A stretch of DNA of 64,000 bases, taken from Paguma larvata (taxonomy: Eukaryota; Chordata; Mammalia; Carnivora; Viverridae). Shown one piece after another: positions 1 through 10,015 of this stretch. A program made the position numbers and the translations under genes. The notes beneath the pieces are model-generated. The model was not told where the DNA came from. It saw only the letters and a program-made list of their open reading frames with translations, and did no database searches. The stretch is from the NCBI GenBank assembly GCA_030068075.1, contig CM057843.1, forward strand, positions 14,774,001-14,838,000. The letters run 5' to 3'. Numbering within the stretch: position 1 is the stretch's first letter; every line of letters begins with the position of its first letter.

Positions 1-1655
1 AAGAAATTCAAGAAAAAACAAACGAACGGAAAAACATTTCATGTTCATGGATTGGAAGAATATATACTGTTAAAATGTCTACACTACCAAAGCAATCTAC
101 CCATTCAATGCAATCCGTATCGAAATACACAGAATTCACAGCACTAGAGCAAACAATCCTACAATTTGTATGGAACAACAAAACACCCCAAATAGCCAAA
201 GCAATCTTGAAAAAGAAAAGCAAAGCTGGAGGCATCACAATTTCAGACCCCAAGTTGTATTACAAAGGTCTAGCAATCAAACAGTATGGCGCTGGCACAA
301 AAATAGACACAAAGATCAACGGAACAGAACAGAAAGCCCAGAAATAAGCCCGCAACTATACGGTCAACTAAACTTTGATAAAGCAAGAAAGAATACCAGA
401 GGGGAGACAGTCTCTTCAACAAATGATGTTGGGAAAACTGAACAGCAACATGCAAAAGAATGAAACTGGACCACTCTCTTACACCACATACAAAAATACA
501 CTCAAAATGGACTAAAGACCTAAATGTGAGACCTGAAACTATGAAAGTCCTAGAAAAGGGTACAGGCAGTAATTTCTCTGACATGGGCTAGAGCAACTTT
601 TTTCTAGATCGATCCCCTGAGGCAACGGAAACAAAAGCAAAAGTACACTATTGGGACTACGTCAAAATAAAAAGCTTCTGCACAGCGAAGGTAACAACAA
701 AACGAAAAGGTAGCCTATGGAATGGGAGAAGGTATCTGCAAATGACGTAACTGATATAAGGTTAGTACCCAAAATATATTAAGAATTTATAAAACTCAAC
801 ACCCAAAAAACAAATAATCCGATTTAAAAATGGGCAGAAGACATGAACAGACATTTCTCCAAAGACATCCAGATGGCCGACAGACTCATGAAAAGATGCT
901 CAACATCACTCACCATCAGGGAAAAGCGAATGAAAACCACAATGAGAGATCACCTCACCCCTGTCAGAGTGGCTAAAACCAAAACCACAAAATACAACAA
1001 GTGCGGGCCAGGACGTGAAGACAGGAAATCCCAGTGCACTGCTGGCGGGAATGCAAACTGGTGCCGCCTCTGTGGGAAACAGTCTGGGGGTTCCTCAAAA
1101 AGTTAAAAACAGAACTAAGCTACAACCCAGCAATCCCACTACCAGGGATTTACCCAAAGAATACAAAAACACTAATTCAAAGGGATAGACATGCATCCCT
1201 ATGTTTATAGCAGCATTATTCACAACAGCCAAGAGATGGAAGCAGCCCAAGCGTCCATCCATTTATGAATGGATAGATGTGGTATGGATCTTCATCCATT
1301 CGCCAAATATCATTCAACAATATATATGAAGAAAAGATTATTCAACCATAAAAAAGAATGAAATCTTGCTGTTTGCAACAAGATGAATGGAGCAAGAATA
1401 CAATGATAAATGAAATAAATTATCAGTCAGAGAAAGACAAATACCATATAATTTCACTTATCTGTGGAATTTAAGAAACAAAGGAAACTAGCAAAAAAAA
1501 AAGGAGGCAAATCAAGAAACAGACTAGCTTTTAGAGAACAAATGGACGGTTAGCAGAGGAGAGGTAGGTGGGCAAATGGACGAAATAGGTGATGGGGATG
1601 AAGGAGGGCCCTTTCTCACGATGAGCACCTGGTGATTAAAATAAAAACTTAAAAA
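1..1655 (+). mobile_element. LINE-1 3' end (ORF2 C-terminus plus 3'UTR), degenerate
   Basis: The sequence reads as the last part of L1 ORF2 followed by an L1 3'UTR. It has the typical 'ATGGATTGGAAGAATA' and 'ACCAAAGCAATCTAC' stretches near 50-100 and the 'GATGAGCACCTGGTGATT' end near 1620, then an A-rich tail. The longest remaining open piece is about 90 codons (75-347), so the element is dead. It is antisense to NCOR1. Its tail stops about 125 bases from the donor of the exon at 1780-1997. The left boundary lies outside the window. Confidence 0.9.
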
Positions 1656-1779
1656 AAATTTTAAGGCCAGAATTTCAGAGTATTTCTAGGTCGTGGCTAT
1701 CCCCCCTGCCCGACCCGAGCACTGAAACGGAACCCCCAACGAAATTATGGCCCGTTCACTCCAATCTCGGTCCACTCAC

Positions 1780-1997
1780 TGGGTTCTGGTGGCGGAGGCA
1801 GAGGCGGCGGGGGCTCCTCAGTGGCAGCAGCGGCCGCAGCGCTGGCAGCCGCCGCTTCGTTCGTCATGGACCTGGTGATCCGGCCCTTTCTGCGGCCCTG
1901 ACTATTGGCGGTCTTTCGCCCCCGGGGCGTGGCCTGCTCTCTCTCCTCCATTTCTTCCGTTGCACCTTCCGTCTTGTCCTTTTCCTTGGTATTTTCT
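1780..1997 (-). CDS. NCOR1: NCOR1 coding exon 16: KE-rich end, Ala/Pro-rich linker before SANT2
   Basis: This exon has 218 bases (phase 2 in, phase 1 out) and about 72 codons, near residues 548-619. It reads ENTKEKDKTEG, then EEREQATPRGRKTANSQGRR and RITRSMTNEAAAAS, then a run of alanines and a proline-rich stretch ending PPPPEP. The basic patch and the Ala/Pro linker sit directly before SANT2, which must start in the next exon to the left of the window. The acceptor is CTTGCTTCCAG ahead of 1997 and the donor is A|GTGAGT after 1780. The exon is GC-rich (CCG, GCG and GCC codons) compared with its AT-rich surroundings. The Ala run is low in complexity and could vary in length. Confidence 0.97.
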
Positions 1998-2480
1998 CTG
2001 GAAGCAAGAGCAAATGAAAATTTTGTGTTATTTAGAAGAACACATGCATCTAAGGAGCTTGCGGCTTTGAATTTTTTAAATAGAATTTAAATAAAATTAC
2101 CCGATCTCTCAGTTACTAAAAACGAAATTTATGAAAAATGTTGCCATACCCCAATTTTGAAGAGTTCTGACTAGCTCAAATTAAGATATTTCACAAAGGT
2201 CTGTTTTATTCATTAATGGACTTAAAATTTAAGCGCATGTCAAGTCACCTGTCACATAGAACACTCTGAGGAAGTAACGAGTGGCCGCAAAAAGCCCCTA
2301 GAGCCGCAATCCACAGGCGGCGTGGTACACCAAGGGGCCGGAGTTCGGGACTTCTGATCTTTGCTCCAGCGAAAGTTTTCTCCTCTGTGAAATGGAGAGG
2401 CTGACACAGATGCCCTCTCTGTAGCAATGACGAGGGACCGCAAGGCAAGCTGAGGGCCAAGCACAAGCTAGCACAGCTCC
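1998..2480. other. Intron sequence, nothing recognised
   Basis: AT-rich near the exon, then mixed composition from about 2240. Short open frames on the minus strand (2245-2540) overlap each other in different frames and show no family resemblance. I see no repeat family that I can name here. Confidence 0.5.
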
Positions 2481-2489
2481 CTCCCAAGG

Positions 2490-2920
2490 TGGGATATGTG
2501 CACTATTCCTCAGGAGCTCCTGGTTGCCCCAAAACAGCAAAGGACAAAAGGCAAACGCTTAAACTGGTGAAGTCTCCTCGGGTTTACAAGAAAAAGACAA
2601 TCCCATCAATAGCCTGCAGTCCAGGAACTCCCTACAGTCTTAATGTTAATGCTTTGCTAAAAGGAAAAACAACCTTAGCTTGACAATAGCCAGGCGTCCA
2701 ATAATCTGTGAGTCTTTAGCATATGAAAATCCCTTTAGGAAGTCCCTGCTGACTTTATCCCCTCTCCATTCCATAAACCAGTCACCCCCCCACATTTATA
2801 GCCCTCAGGTCCTGTCCCGGGCTTTTAATGAAATCACCCTTTACACCAAAGAGGTCTTCAAGAATTCTTGGCTGTTAGCTCTGAACCCCATCGGTAATAA
2901 TCTACAACACTGTTTCACTA
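2490..2920 (+). mobile_element. Possible solitary LTR of an old endogenous retrovirus
   Basis: The stretch looks like an LTR: a CTTTTAATGAAATCACC segment near 2823, a preceding CCCTCAGGTCCTGTCCC, and a following 'AAGAATTCTTGGCTGTTAGC' segment, in the order I associate with the R/U5 part of gammaretrovirus-like LTRs in carnivores. There is no internal retroviral coding sequence next to it. The boundaries and the family are guesses. Confidence 0.3.
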
Positions 2921-2964
2921 AACCAGGCTTAATATTCTCAGCTATGTGCAATACTACTTGTATT

Positions 2965-3440
2965 GCTCAGTGGTTGGCAGAATGGTCTGGAGCCAGGGTG
3001 CCTGGGTTGGTACCAGAGCTGTGTGATTTACCAGCTTTGTGATGACCTTGAAAACCTACCTCACCTCCACAGGCCTCATCTGTAAGTGAGGATAATAACA
3101 GTATGTTCCAGGGGCGCCTGGGTGGCTCAGTTGGTTAAGCGTCCGACTTCGGCTCAGGTCATGATCTCACGGTCTGTGAGTTCAAGCCCCGCGACGGGCT
3201 CTGTGCTGACAGCTCAGAGCCCTGGAGCCTGCTTCAGATTCTGTATCTCCCTCTCTCTCTGCCCTTCCCCTGCTCACGCTCTGTCTCTATGTCTCTCAAA
3301 AATAAATAAACGTTGAAAAAAAAAAACAAAACAAAACAGTATGTTCCATAGAGCCATTTAAAGATCAAAGGAGTTAATTTATGTAAAATGCTCAGAATTG
3401 TGCCTGGAACAGAGTAGACATAGCCTGTGTTTGCTGTATT
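2965..3440 (+). mobile_element. MIR SINE, split by a SINEC_Fc insertion
   Basis: The left half (about 2965-3110) shows the MIR order: 'TCTGGAGCCAGGGTGCCTGG', 'GCTGTGTGATTTACC', then 'CCTCATCTGTAAGTGAGGAT'. It resumes at about 3337 with a MIR-like 'GAGTTAATTTATGTAAAATG' and 'GTGCCTGGAACAGAGTAG'. The two halves are interrupted exactly by the SINE at 3111-3335, so the MIR is older. Confidence 0.75.
3111..3335 (+). mobile_element. SINEC_Fc (felid tRNA-derived SINE), full length
   Basis: A complete element: GGGGCGCCTGGGTGGCTCAG head with A box, B box region, CT-rich middle, and an AATAAATAAACGTT-(A)n tail. It is flanked by a perfect 13-bp target-site duplication (ACAGTATGTTCCA at 3098-3110 and 3336-3348), which points to a fairly recent insertion into an older MIR. 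Confidence 0.95.
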
Positions 3441-3785
3441 AAGGCTAAACCTCCCTCGGGCACTTAGGAAAAACTAAATGACCAACCAACCAACCAATCA
3501 ATAAATAAATGGCCATTACTATCACTAGCAATAGTACTACATGTAGTACTGGAAAATTATTCTCTGTACAACCATCTCCCAGGGTTGTTAGATTTTGAAA
3601 CAAAGTCCTTAACATTTTTGCAAATGAATGGACAGGTGGCAATACTCAAAGACTCAACTAATCTTGCTTAATGGAAGGTGTTGATTTTTTTCAAATTTTA
3701 TCTACTTCAAGCAAAGATCTGTTGTAGCTTGGCAGGTTACGGTTTTCCCCCCAAAATAAAACAGTTCTGCAAGAACTTTTCCCCT
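3441..3785. other. Intron sequence, nothing recognised
   Basis: AT-rich, with a short (CCAA)n-like run near 3480. The minus-strand 65-codon frame here has no recognisable domain. Confidence 0.4.
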
Positions 3786-3789
3786 CAGT

Positions 3790-4700
3790 CCTAAACTGCC
3801 CTTGAAGTCCCCATGTAGCCCGCTCCCTTCACCTCTGTATTCTCTTACCTATCTGGCTACTACTACGGCCTCCTCTTAAAGTTGTTTTGTCAAAAGTCAC
3901 CAAAGACTTACAAACCGCAAATCCAGTAACTTTTTCTCAATTCTTGTCACGTTAATCATCCTGCAGCAACGGACCCTACGGGCAATTCCCTTTATATTCT
4001 TCTCACCTGAGCTTTTTAGGACTTCACGCTTCCTAACATCCCTGCTGATATGCTGGCTCTCCTTCAGGGGACCGCCTCTTTCCTCTCCTCCTCTCGATTT
4101 CCCAAGGCTCACCGTGGCCTTAAACCTCTGTGCGGTTACCCCATTTGCGTCCGTTCCACTGGGACGACTCCCATCCCTCATCTCCTAAGGCTCCTAAGAT
4201 CCAGACTTGTCTTCCCAAGTGCCTGCCGGAATTCCCCACCAATACACCCGGACCCTCCAACAATACAAGCTCGACGTATCCAAAATCGTGCCCGTCGCCA
4301 CTCTGCTTCTCGCTCCACCCCATCTCTCATCATCCGTGGCCAACAGTACGACGACGATCATACGCACTCACGTTCACAGATCGGACGTCAGCTTTGGCTC
4401 TTCCCCTCTTTCTGCAATTCCTCCACGTGAGCTCATGCCAAGGTTGGGTTATTACATTCTCGGCAACGGTTCTCCCATTCATTCCACCGCCTCGACTTCT
4501 ACTGCCACTTTCCTCATCAGCGCCTCGGTACCCCGAAACACTCTTCCCTGACTTACGTCTCCAATCCATTCATTCTGTGCTGCTCGTGGGTCACCATTCT
4601 AGCAGAATAGCTTTGGCAAGAAACCATTCTGTCCAAACCACTACCTACTCCCAAACAACTCCCAACATAGCCTCCTGAACAAAATCTGCTTTAGCTTCCT
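3790..4700 (+). mobile_element. L2 (CR1-like) LINE fragment, degenerate
   Basis: The plus strand carries a pyrimidine-rich decayed reverse-transcriptase sequence of L2 type. Segments resemble the 'CTTTTTCTCAATTCTTGTC...CTGCAGCA' block (about 3930) and the later segments typical of L2 ORF2. Open frames of 126, 182 and 114 codons overlap here in different frames; they are remnants and not a gene. The exact limits are uncertain. Confidence 0.55.
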
Positions 4701-4946
4701 TAATGCTTTACATAACATAACCCCGACCCGCGTTCCACTTTCCTTCTTCAGCCACCCTATGTTCCAGTCTAACGAAACCACTATCCGCCGTTTCTCAGAG
4801 CGGCACGTCAATCCATGCTCTTCCCTTTACTCCTTCCACATTGACCCCTCGCTCCCGCGTAAAGTCCCCCGCACCGTCCAGACGGAAGCAACCCTGAACC
4901 TCTTCGCAATCTCCCAACGTCCTTTAGTGGTTCGGCTCATTTCTTT

Positions 4947-5161
4947 AAAAATAAAAAAAATTTTTTTAACGTTTGTTTAATTTTTGAGAGACCGAGCATG
5001 CGCGAGGGAGGAGCAGAGAGAGAGGGAGACAGAATCTGAAGCAGGCTCCAGGCTCTGAGCTGTCAGCACAGAGCCCGACGCGGGGCTCGAACCCACAAAC
5101 TGTGAGATCATGACCTGAACCGAAGTCGGACCCTTAACCGACTGAGCCACCCAGGCGCCCC
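4947..5161 (-). mobile_element. SINEC_Fc, reverse orientation
   Basis: Read on the minus strand this is a whole felid SINE: head GGGGCGCCTGGGTGGCTCAG ending at 5161, GGGCTCCGTGCTGACAG-like middle, CT-rich stretch and a tail at about 4947-4980. Similar TTTCTTTAA/TTTCTTAAG sequences on each side suggest a decayed target duplication. Confidence 0.92.
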
Positions 5162-5949
5162 TCGTTTCTTAAGTAGTACTTGCACCCTCCCTGGTTTTCC
5201 CCTACTGGATCATCAACTACTTGGGAAGAGTACACATCTTCCGTATTTTTGCATCCTCCAGAAGAGCTGGCTCGTATCACTAATAAATGAATGCTTGCTA
5301 ATAGAGAGTTTAAGAAAAAACTAAAAACTGAGCCCGTGGGAGTGGAAATGTTTTACCTTAACAACTAAAAAAACCAAAACTGTTTTTAAGAGTTATCCTC
5401 CTAAAGTGCCAGAATCAGAATGGCAAAGCATGAATACCTCTTGAACAACCATACTAAGTGACGTAAGCTGTGGGTGTCACAAAAGCAGATAAACCTTCAG
5501 TATTTCCAAGAGGGTTACAGAAGGAATACAACAGATATTAAAAAGAAACTAAACTACTAAACCAAACCTACAGATACATTCAACAAACTGCATGGGGGGT
5601 AGGGGGTGGAGGGTGGGGGGTTGGCCCTAGTGCAAAGGAGCACGTGGGAACTTCTGGGAGTGATGGGAACGTTCCACATCACAGGGTCACGGTAGCGGCC
5701 ATAGTTACATCAGTGCACACACGTGTATGAGTGTGCACTACTGTAGTCCATCCCTTCTGAAAAGGAACACCTCCCGTCTTGCAAGTAAGTCCGCTAAAGT
5801 CCAAAGTTGTATTTAGCAGAATACCCCATTCCTTAGTTATGTCACATAATAACTAGTACAGAGTCAGAGCACATATCCCATTTATCCTCTTATCGAAAAT
5901 TTTATACCCTTGATAAATTTCATAGGTTCATTATTTAGAAATAAGAACA
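5162..5949. other. Intron sequence with a G-rich tract, otherwise nothing recognised
   Basis: No known repeat could be assigned. At 5594-5622 there is a run of G tracts (GGGGGG, GGGGG, GGG, GGGGGG, GG) that fits a G-quadruplex pattern on the plus strand. Confidence 0.5.
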
Positions 5950-6160
5950 GGGTGCCTGGGTGGCTCGCTCGTGGAACATCTCACCTCTGCTCAGGTCAGA
6001 CTGTCCCGGTCAGGATCTGGTGGTCTGTGAGTTCGAGCCCCGCATCTGGCTCTGTGCTGACAGCTCGGAACCTGGAGCCTGCTTCCCATTCTGTATCTCC
6101 CTCTCTCTCTCTGCCCCTCCCCCACTCACTCTGTCTCTCAAAATTAAACTTAAAAAAATT
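5950..6160 (+). mobile_element. SINEC_Fc with a rearranged middle, close to the exon 15 donor
   Basis: Head GGGTGCCTGGGTGGCTC, tail AAAATTAAACTTAAAAAAA. Between the A box and 'GGTCTGTGAGTTCGAGCCCC' it carries extra and altered bases compared with the other copies. Flanks 'TTTAGAAATAAGAA' and 'TTTAGAGAAATAAGAA' look like the target duplication. The element ends about 34 bases from the splice donor at 6194. Confidence 0.9.
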
Positions 6161-6194
6161 TAGAGAAATAAGAATCTCTAATCATTTAACTCAC

Positions 6195-6322
6195 TTAGAG
6201 TCCTCCTTGTCCTCTTTCTCTTCTTCGTCTTTCTTTTCTTCTTCTTTTTTTTCTGTTTTTTCTGCTTTATCTTCTTCTTTTTCTTCTACTTTTTCTTCTT
6301 GTGAGGGCCGGGCAATTTGCTG
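6195..6322 (-). CDS. NCOR1: NCOR1 coding exon 15: acidic Lys/Glu-rich linker
   Basis: This exon has 128 bases (phase 0 in, phase 2 out) and 42 codons, near residues 505-546. It starts QQIARPSQEE and continues as an almost unbroken run of K, E and D (KVEEKEEDKAEKTEKKEEE, then KEDKEDS). In human NCOR1 this charged helix lies between SANT1 and SANT2 and is predicted as coiled coil. The acceptor is TTCATTCCAG ahead of 6322. The donor is AA|GTGAGTT after 6195, splitting a lysine codon completed by the first base of exon 16. The codon bias (GAA, GAG, AAA) makes the plus strand almost pure pyrimidine, so it looks like simple sequence at first sight. Confidence 0.97.
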
Positions 6323-7055
6323 CTGGAATGAACCACCACTTGTCAGATTCGAAGGTAAAAGAAACAGCTCCTCAAACTGGGGCCACAAATTGCAATAAAT
6401 ATCTTTGCAAGAAACTTATCACTTACTCATTTACAATGTAATCAGGAGTAGAGTATTAAGAACCAGCCTAACGCTCTTTAATATATTCCACCTGTATTGT
6501 TTAAAAGCGCAGTAGCGTTCCCAGCGTCTGGACCCCCCCGAGAGGTGAGAGTGTTAAGATTCCACTTAGAAACCTGAAATCCTCTCTTTCTGTAACTCCC
6601 ACATCTCAACTGTCACTCAAGCATCTCAATTCTACCTTACAATCTGATAACCTATAATTTACCAACCCATTCCCCTGATATTAGATGCCTAATATGCTTC
6701 CTACTTATTCACCGCTACGGACAATACTCTAAGAAACATCTTTATGGTTTTATTCTTCTGCACAAACATTCACTTAACAGAACAGTAGAAGGCTGTGATC
6801 ATCATCAAGACTAAAGTAATTTGAAAACACACTAAAGATATAATAAAGTAAAAAGAAGTAAAACGTGCATATGTCTCTAAGCTATAATTACAACTCTGTA
6901 ATTATAAATATATGAGCAAAGACTAGAAAAAAAAAAGATTATGGACTCTTACCTCTGCTAAAATTATGAGTCCAAAAGAAAAGATGAAATTAAGTTTGTG
7001 TTACTATTATTTTCATCTAACGCAGAAATCAAGGCCGTCTATTACAAGGGCACTG
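6323..7055. other. Intron sequence between exon 15 and the minisatellite, nothing recognised
   Basis: AT-rich, with no recognised element. Composition switches abruptly to GC-rich at about 7055 where the minisatellite starts. Confidence 0.5.
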
Positions 7056-9640
7056 AACTGCCACGTGGCGTCAGAGCGCACAGCCCCTACCCCGGGTGCA
7101 CCTCTTCCGGTCCTCCTCTACGGGGTGTCACAGCTCACGGCCCAGCCTGGGGTGCACCCCTCCTGCCTTCCTCCATGCGGCGCTACAGCGCACAGCCCCT
7201 GCCCCGGGTGCACCTTCTCAGGTCCTCCTCCACGGGGTGCTACAGTGCATGGCCCCTGCCCCGGGCGCATCACTTCCGGCCCTCCTCCACGGGACGTCAC
7301 GGGCTTTACAGCACAGAGCCCCTGCCCCGAGTGCACCCCGTCCAGCCCTCCTCCACGCGGCGTCCAGCTCCTGCCCCGGGTGCACCCCCTCCGGTCCTCC
7401 TCTAAGCAGCGCTAAAGCGCACGGCCCTGCCCCGGGGGCACCTCCTCAGGTCCTCCTCCACAGGGCGTCATGACGCACGGCCCCTGGCTCGGGGGCACCA
7501 CTTCCGGCCCTCCTCCACCGGGCGTCACGGGGCATCACAGCGCACAGCCCCTGCCCCGGGTGCACCCCCTCCGGCCCTCCTCCAAGCGGCGCTACAGCAC
7601 ACGGCCCCTGCCCTGGGTGCACCTCCTCAGGTCCTCCTCCACACACCGCTACAGCGTACAGTCCATGTCCAGGGTGCACCACTTCCGGCCCTCCTCCATG
7701 GGACGTCACGAGACGTCAACGCACAGCCCCTGCCCTGGGTGCACCCCCTCTGGCCCTCCGCCACGGGGCGTCACAGTGCACAGCCCCTGTCCCGGGTGTA
7801 CCACTTCCTGCCCTCCTCCACGGGGCGTCACGGGGTGTCACAGCGCACGACCCCTGCCCCGGGTGTCCCTTCTCCGGTCCTCCTCCACGCGGCGCTACAG
7901 CGCATGGTACCTACCTCAGGGGCACCTCCTCCGGTCCTCCTCCACGGGGCGACACAGCGCACAGCCCCTGCCCCGGGTGCACCCCTTCTGGTCCTCCTCC
8001 ACGCAGCGCTACAGCGCACGACCCGTACCTCAGATGCACTCCCTCTGGCCCTCCTCCATACTGCGTCACAGCCCTCGGCCCCTGCCCCGGTTGCACCCCC
8101 TCCGGTCCTCCTCCACGCAGCGATACAGCGCACGGCCCCTGCCCCGGGTGTACCTCCTCCGGCCCTTCTCCACACTGCGTCACAGAGCACAGCCCCTGCA
8201 CCGGATGCACCCCCTGCGGTCCTCCTCCATGTAGCGCTACAGCCCACGGCCTCTGCACCGGATGCACCCCTTCCGGCCCTCCTCCACGCAGCGCCATAGC
8301 GCATGGCCCCTACCCCGGATGCACCCCCTCCGGGCCTCCTCCACGGGGCGTCACAGTACACGGCCCCTACCTCTGGTGCAGCCCTTCCGGCCCTTCCCCA
8401 CGGGGCATCACAAGACGTCAACACACAGCCCCTGACCTGGGTGCACCCCCTCCGGCCCTGCGCCACAGGGCGTCACAGTACACAGCCCCTGCCCCGGGTG
8501 TCCCTCCTCCACGCCGCACTACAGTGCACGGTACCTACCTCAGGTGCACCTCCTCAGGTGCACCCCCTCTGGCTCTCCTCCACGGGGCGTCACAGCGCAA
8601 GGCCACTGTCCCGGGTGCACGCCCCCGCCCCGGCCCTCCTCCACGCTGCGTCACAACACACGGTACCTACCTTGGGTGCATCCCCTCCGGCCCTCCTCCA
8701 CAGGGCGTCACAGCGCACAGCCCCTACTTCGGGTGCACTCCCTCCGGTCCTCCGCCACACTGCGTCACAGGCGTCACAGCGCACAGCGCCTGCCCCGGAT
8801 GCACCCCCTCGGGTCCTCCTCCACGCAGCGCTATAGCGCACGGCCCGTACCTCAGGAGCACGCCCTCCGATCCTCCTCCATGCTGCGTCACGGGCGTCAC
8901 AGTGCACAGCGCCTGCCCCGGATGCACCCCCTCCCGCCCTCTTCCACGCAGCGCTACAGCACACGGCCCCTGTCACGGGTGCAGCCCCTCCGGTCCTCCT
9001 CCACGCAGCGCTACAGCGCACGGTCCCTGCCCCGGGTCCACTTCCTCCGGCCCTCTGCCACGGGGACGTCACAGAACAAGGCCTCTGCCCCGGGTGCACC
9101 CCCTCCGACCCCCTCCACGCTGCGTCACAGCACACGGCCCCTACCTAGGGTGCACTCCCTCCAGTCCTCCTCCACGGGGTGGTCACAGCGCAAGGCCCCT
9201 GGCTCGGGTGCACCTCCTTCGGTCCTCTTCCACGCTGCGTCACAGCGCACAGCCCCTACCTCGGGTGCACCCCTCCAGTCCTCCTCCACGGGGCGTCACA
9301 GCGCACAGCGCCTGCCCCGGATGCACCCCCTCCAGTCCTCCTCCACGCAGCTCTACACCGCACGGCCCCTACCACGGGTGCAGCCCCTCTGGCCCTCCTC
9401 CACGGGGCATCACAGTGCACGGCGCCTGCCCCGGGTACACCTCTTCCGGTCCTCCTCCACGGGGCATTGCAGTGCACAGCGCCTCCCCGGGTGCACCTCC
9501 TCCATTCCTCCTCCACGCGGCGCTACAGCGCACAGCCCCTGCCTCGGCTGCACCTCCTCCGTTCCTCCTCCAGGGGGCGTCGCAGCGCACAGCACCTGCC
9601 CCGGGTGTACCTCTTCTGGTCCTCCTCCCTTTCCCACACT
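7056..9640 (+). repeat. CpG-rich minisatellite, 57-bp unit, about 45 copies
   Basis: A tandem array of about 2.6 kb. The core unit reads roughly CAGCGCACGGCCCCTGCCCC then GGGTGCACCCCCTCCGG then CCTCCTCCACGGGGCGTCA; successive CCGGG landmarks (for example 7204 and 7261) are 57 bases apart. Some units are longer by a duplicated 'GTCACGGG'-type block of about 9-10 bases. Units differ in the joint between copies: CACGGGGCGTCACAG, CACGCAGCGCTACAG and CACACTGCGTCACAG. Because 57 is a multiple of three and the unit has no stops in several frames, open frames up to 406 codons (8524-9744) appear on both strands; each 19-residue repeat reads like PCPGCTPSGPPPRGVTAHS. I regard these as products of the repeat, not genes. 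The copy number is the span divided by the unit length. Confidence 0.95.
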
Positions 9641-10015
9641 GCTTGCTGCTCTGGACCCGCCTGAACGCAGCCCGCATTTCTCATCTTGCCCTGGAACACC
9701 CTTCTCACCCCTCCTTGCCTAGTAGTCTCCTGCGCGGCCTCTGAAATTCAGTTCAAAATACTCCATCTCCTGTGACGCTTTTCTTAATTTCGGTAAGAAC
9801 TTCCGGGTCCCCAGTCTCCCTACCTTCCCCGCCTGCGTGATTCGCATCTGTTCACAGGGCTCACCACAGGGCGTAGAGTAACTGGTTGTCAGGGTCTGTC
9901 TCACTGTGTTACAATCTCCTCAAGGACAAGGACCCAGTCTGAATCATCTAAGTTTCCCCTAAGTTGATCCTGCCTAAGTATTAGGCATCTAGAAGCATCT
10001 GCACGTGCTGGATAC
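9641..10015 (+). mobile_element. L2 3' end, directly next to the minisatellite
   Basis: Fragments in order match the L2 tail: 'GACCCGCCTGAACGCAG', 'CCCTGGAACACCCTTCTC', 'CTCCTCAAGGACAAGGACCC' and 'CTAAGTATTAGGCATCTAGA'. The minisatellite ends where this begins. Confidence 0.5.

Noticed and set aside
3111..3335. tRNA genes at SINE heads
   Set aside because: The A and B boxes are of tRNA origin, but the cloverleaf is lost and CT-rich and A-rich parts follow; these are SINEs.
4130..4678. 182-codon plus-strand frame
   Set aside because: Lies in an L2-like pyrimidine-rich relic, overlaps other frames, and no domain is seen.
7056..9640. CRISPR-like array
   Set aside because: Units are contiguous and similar over their whole length, with no unique spacers; the genome is mammalian.
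7096..9744. Many long overlapping frames on both strands taken as genes
   Set aside because: They are translations of a tandem DNA repeat whose unit is a multiple of three; frames overlap in several phases, with no start context or splice links.
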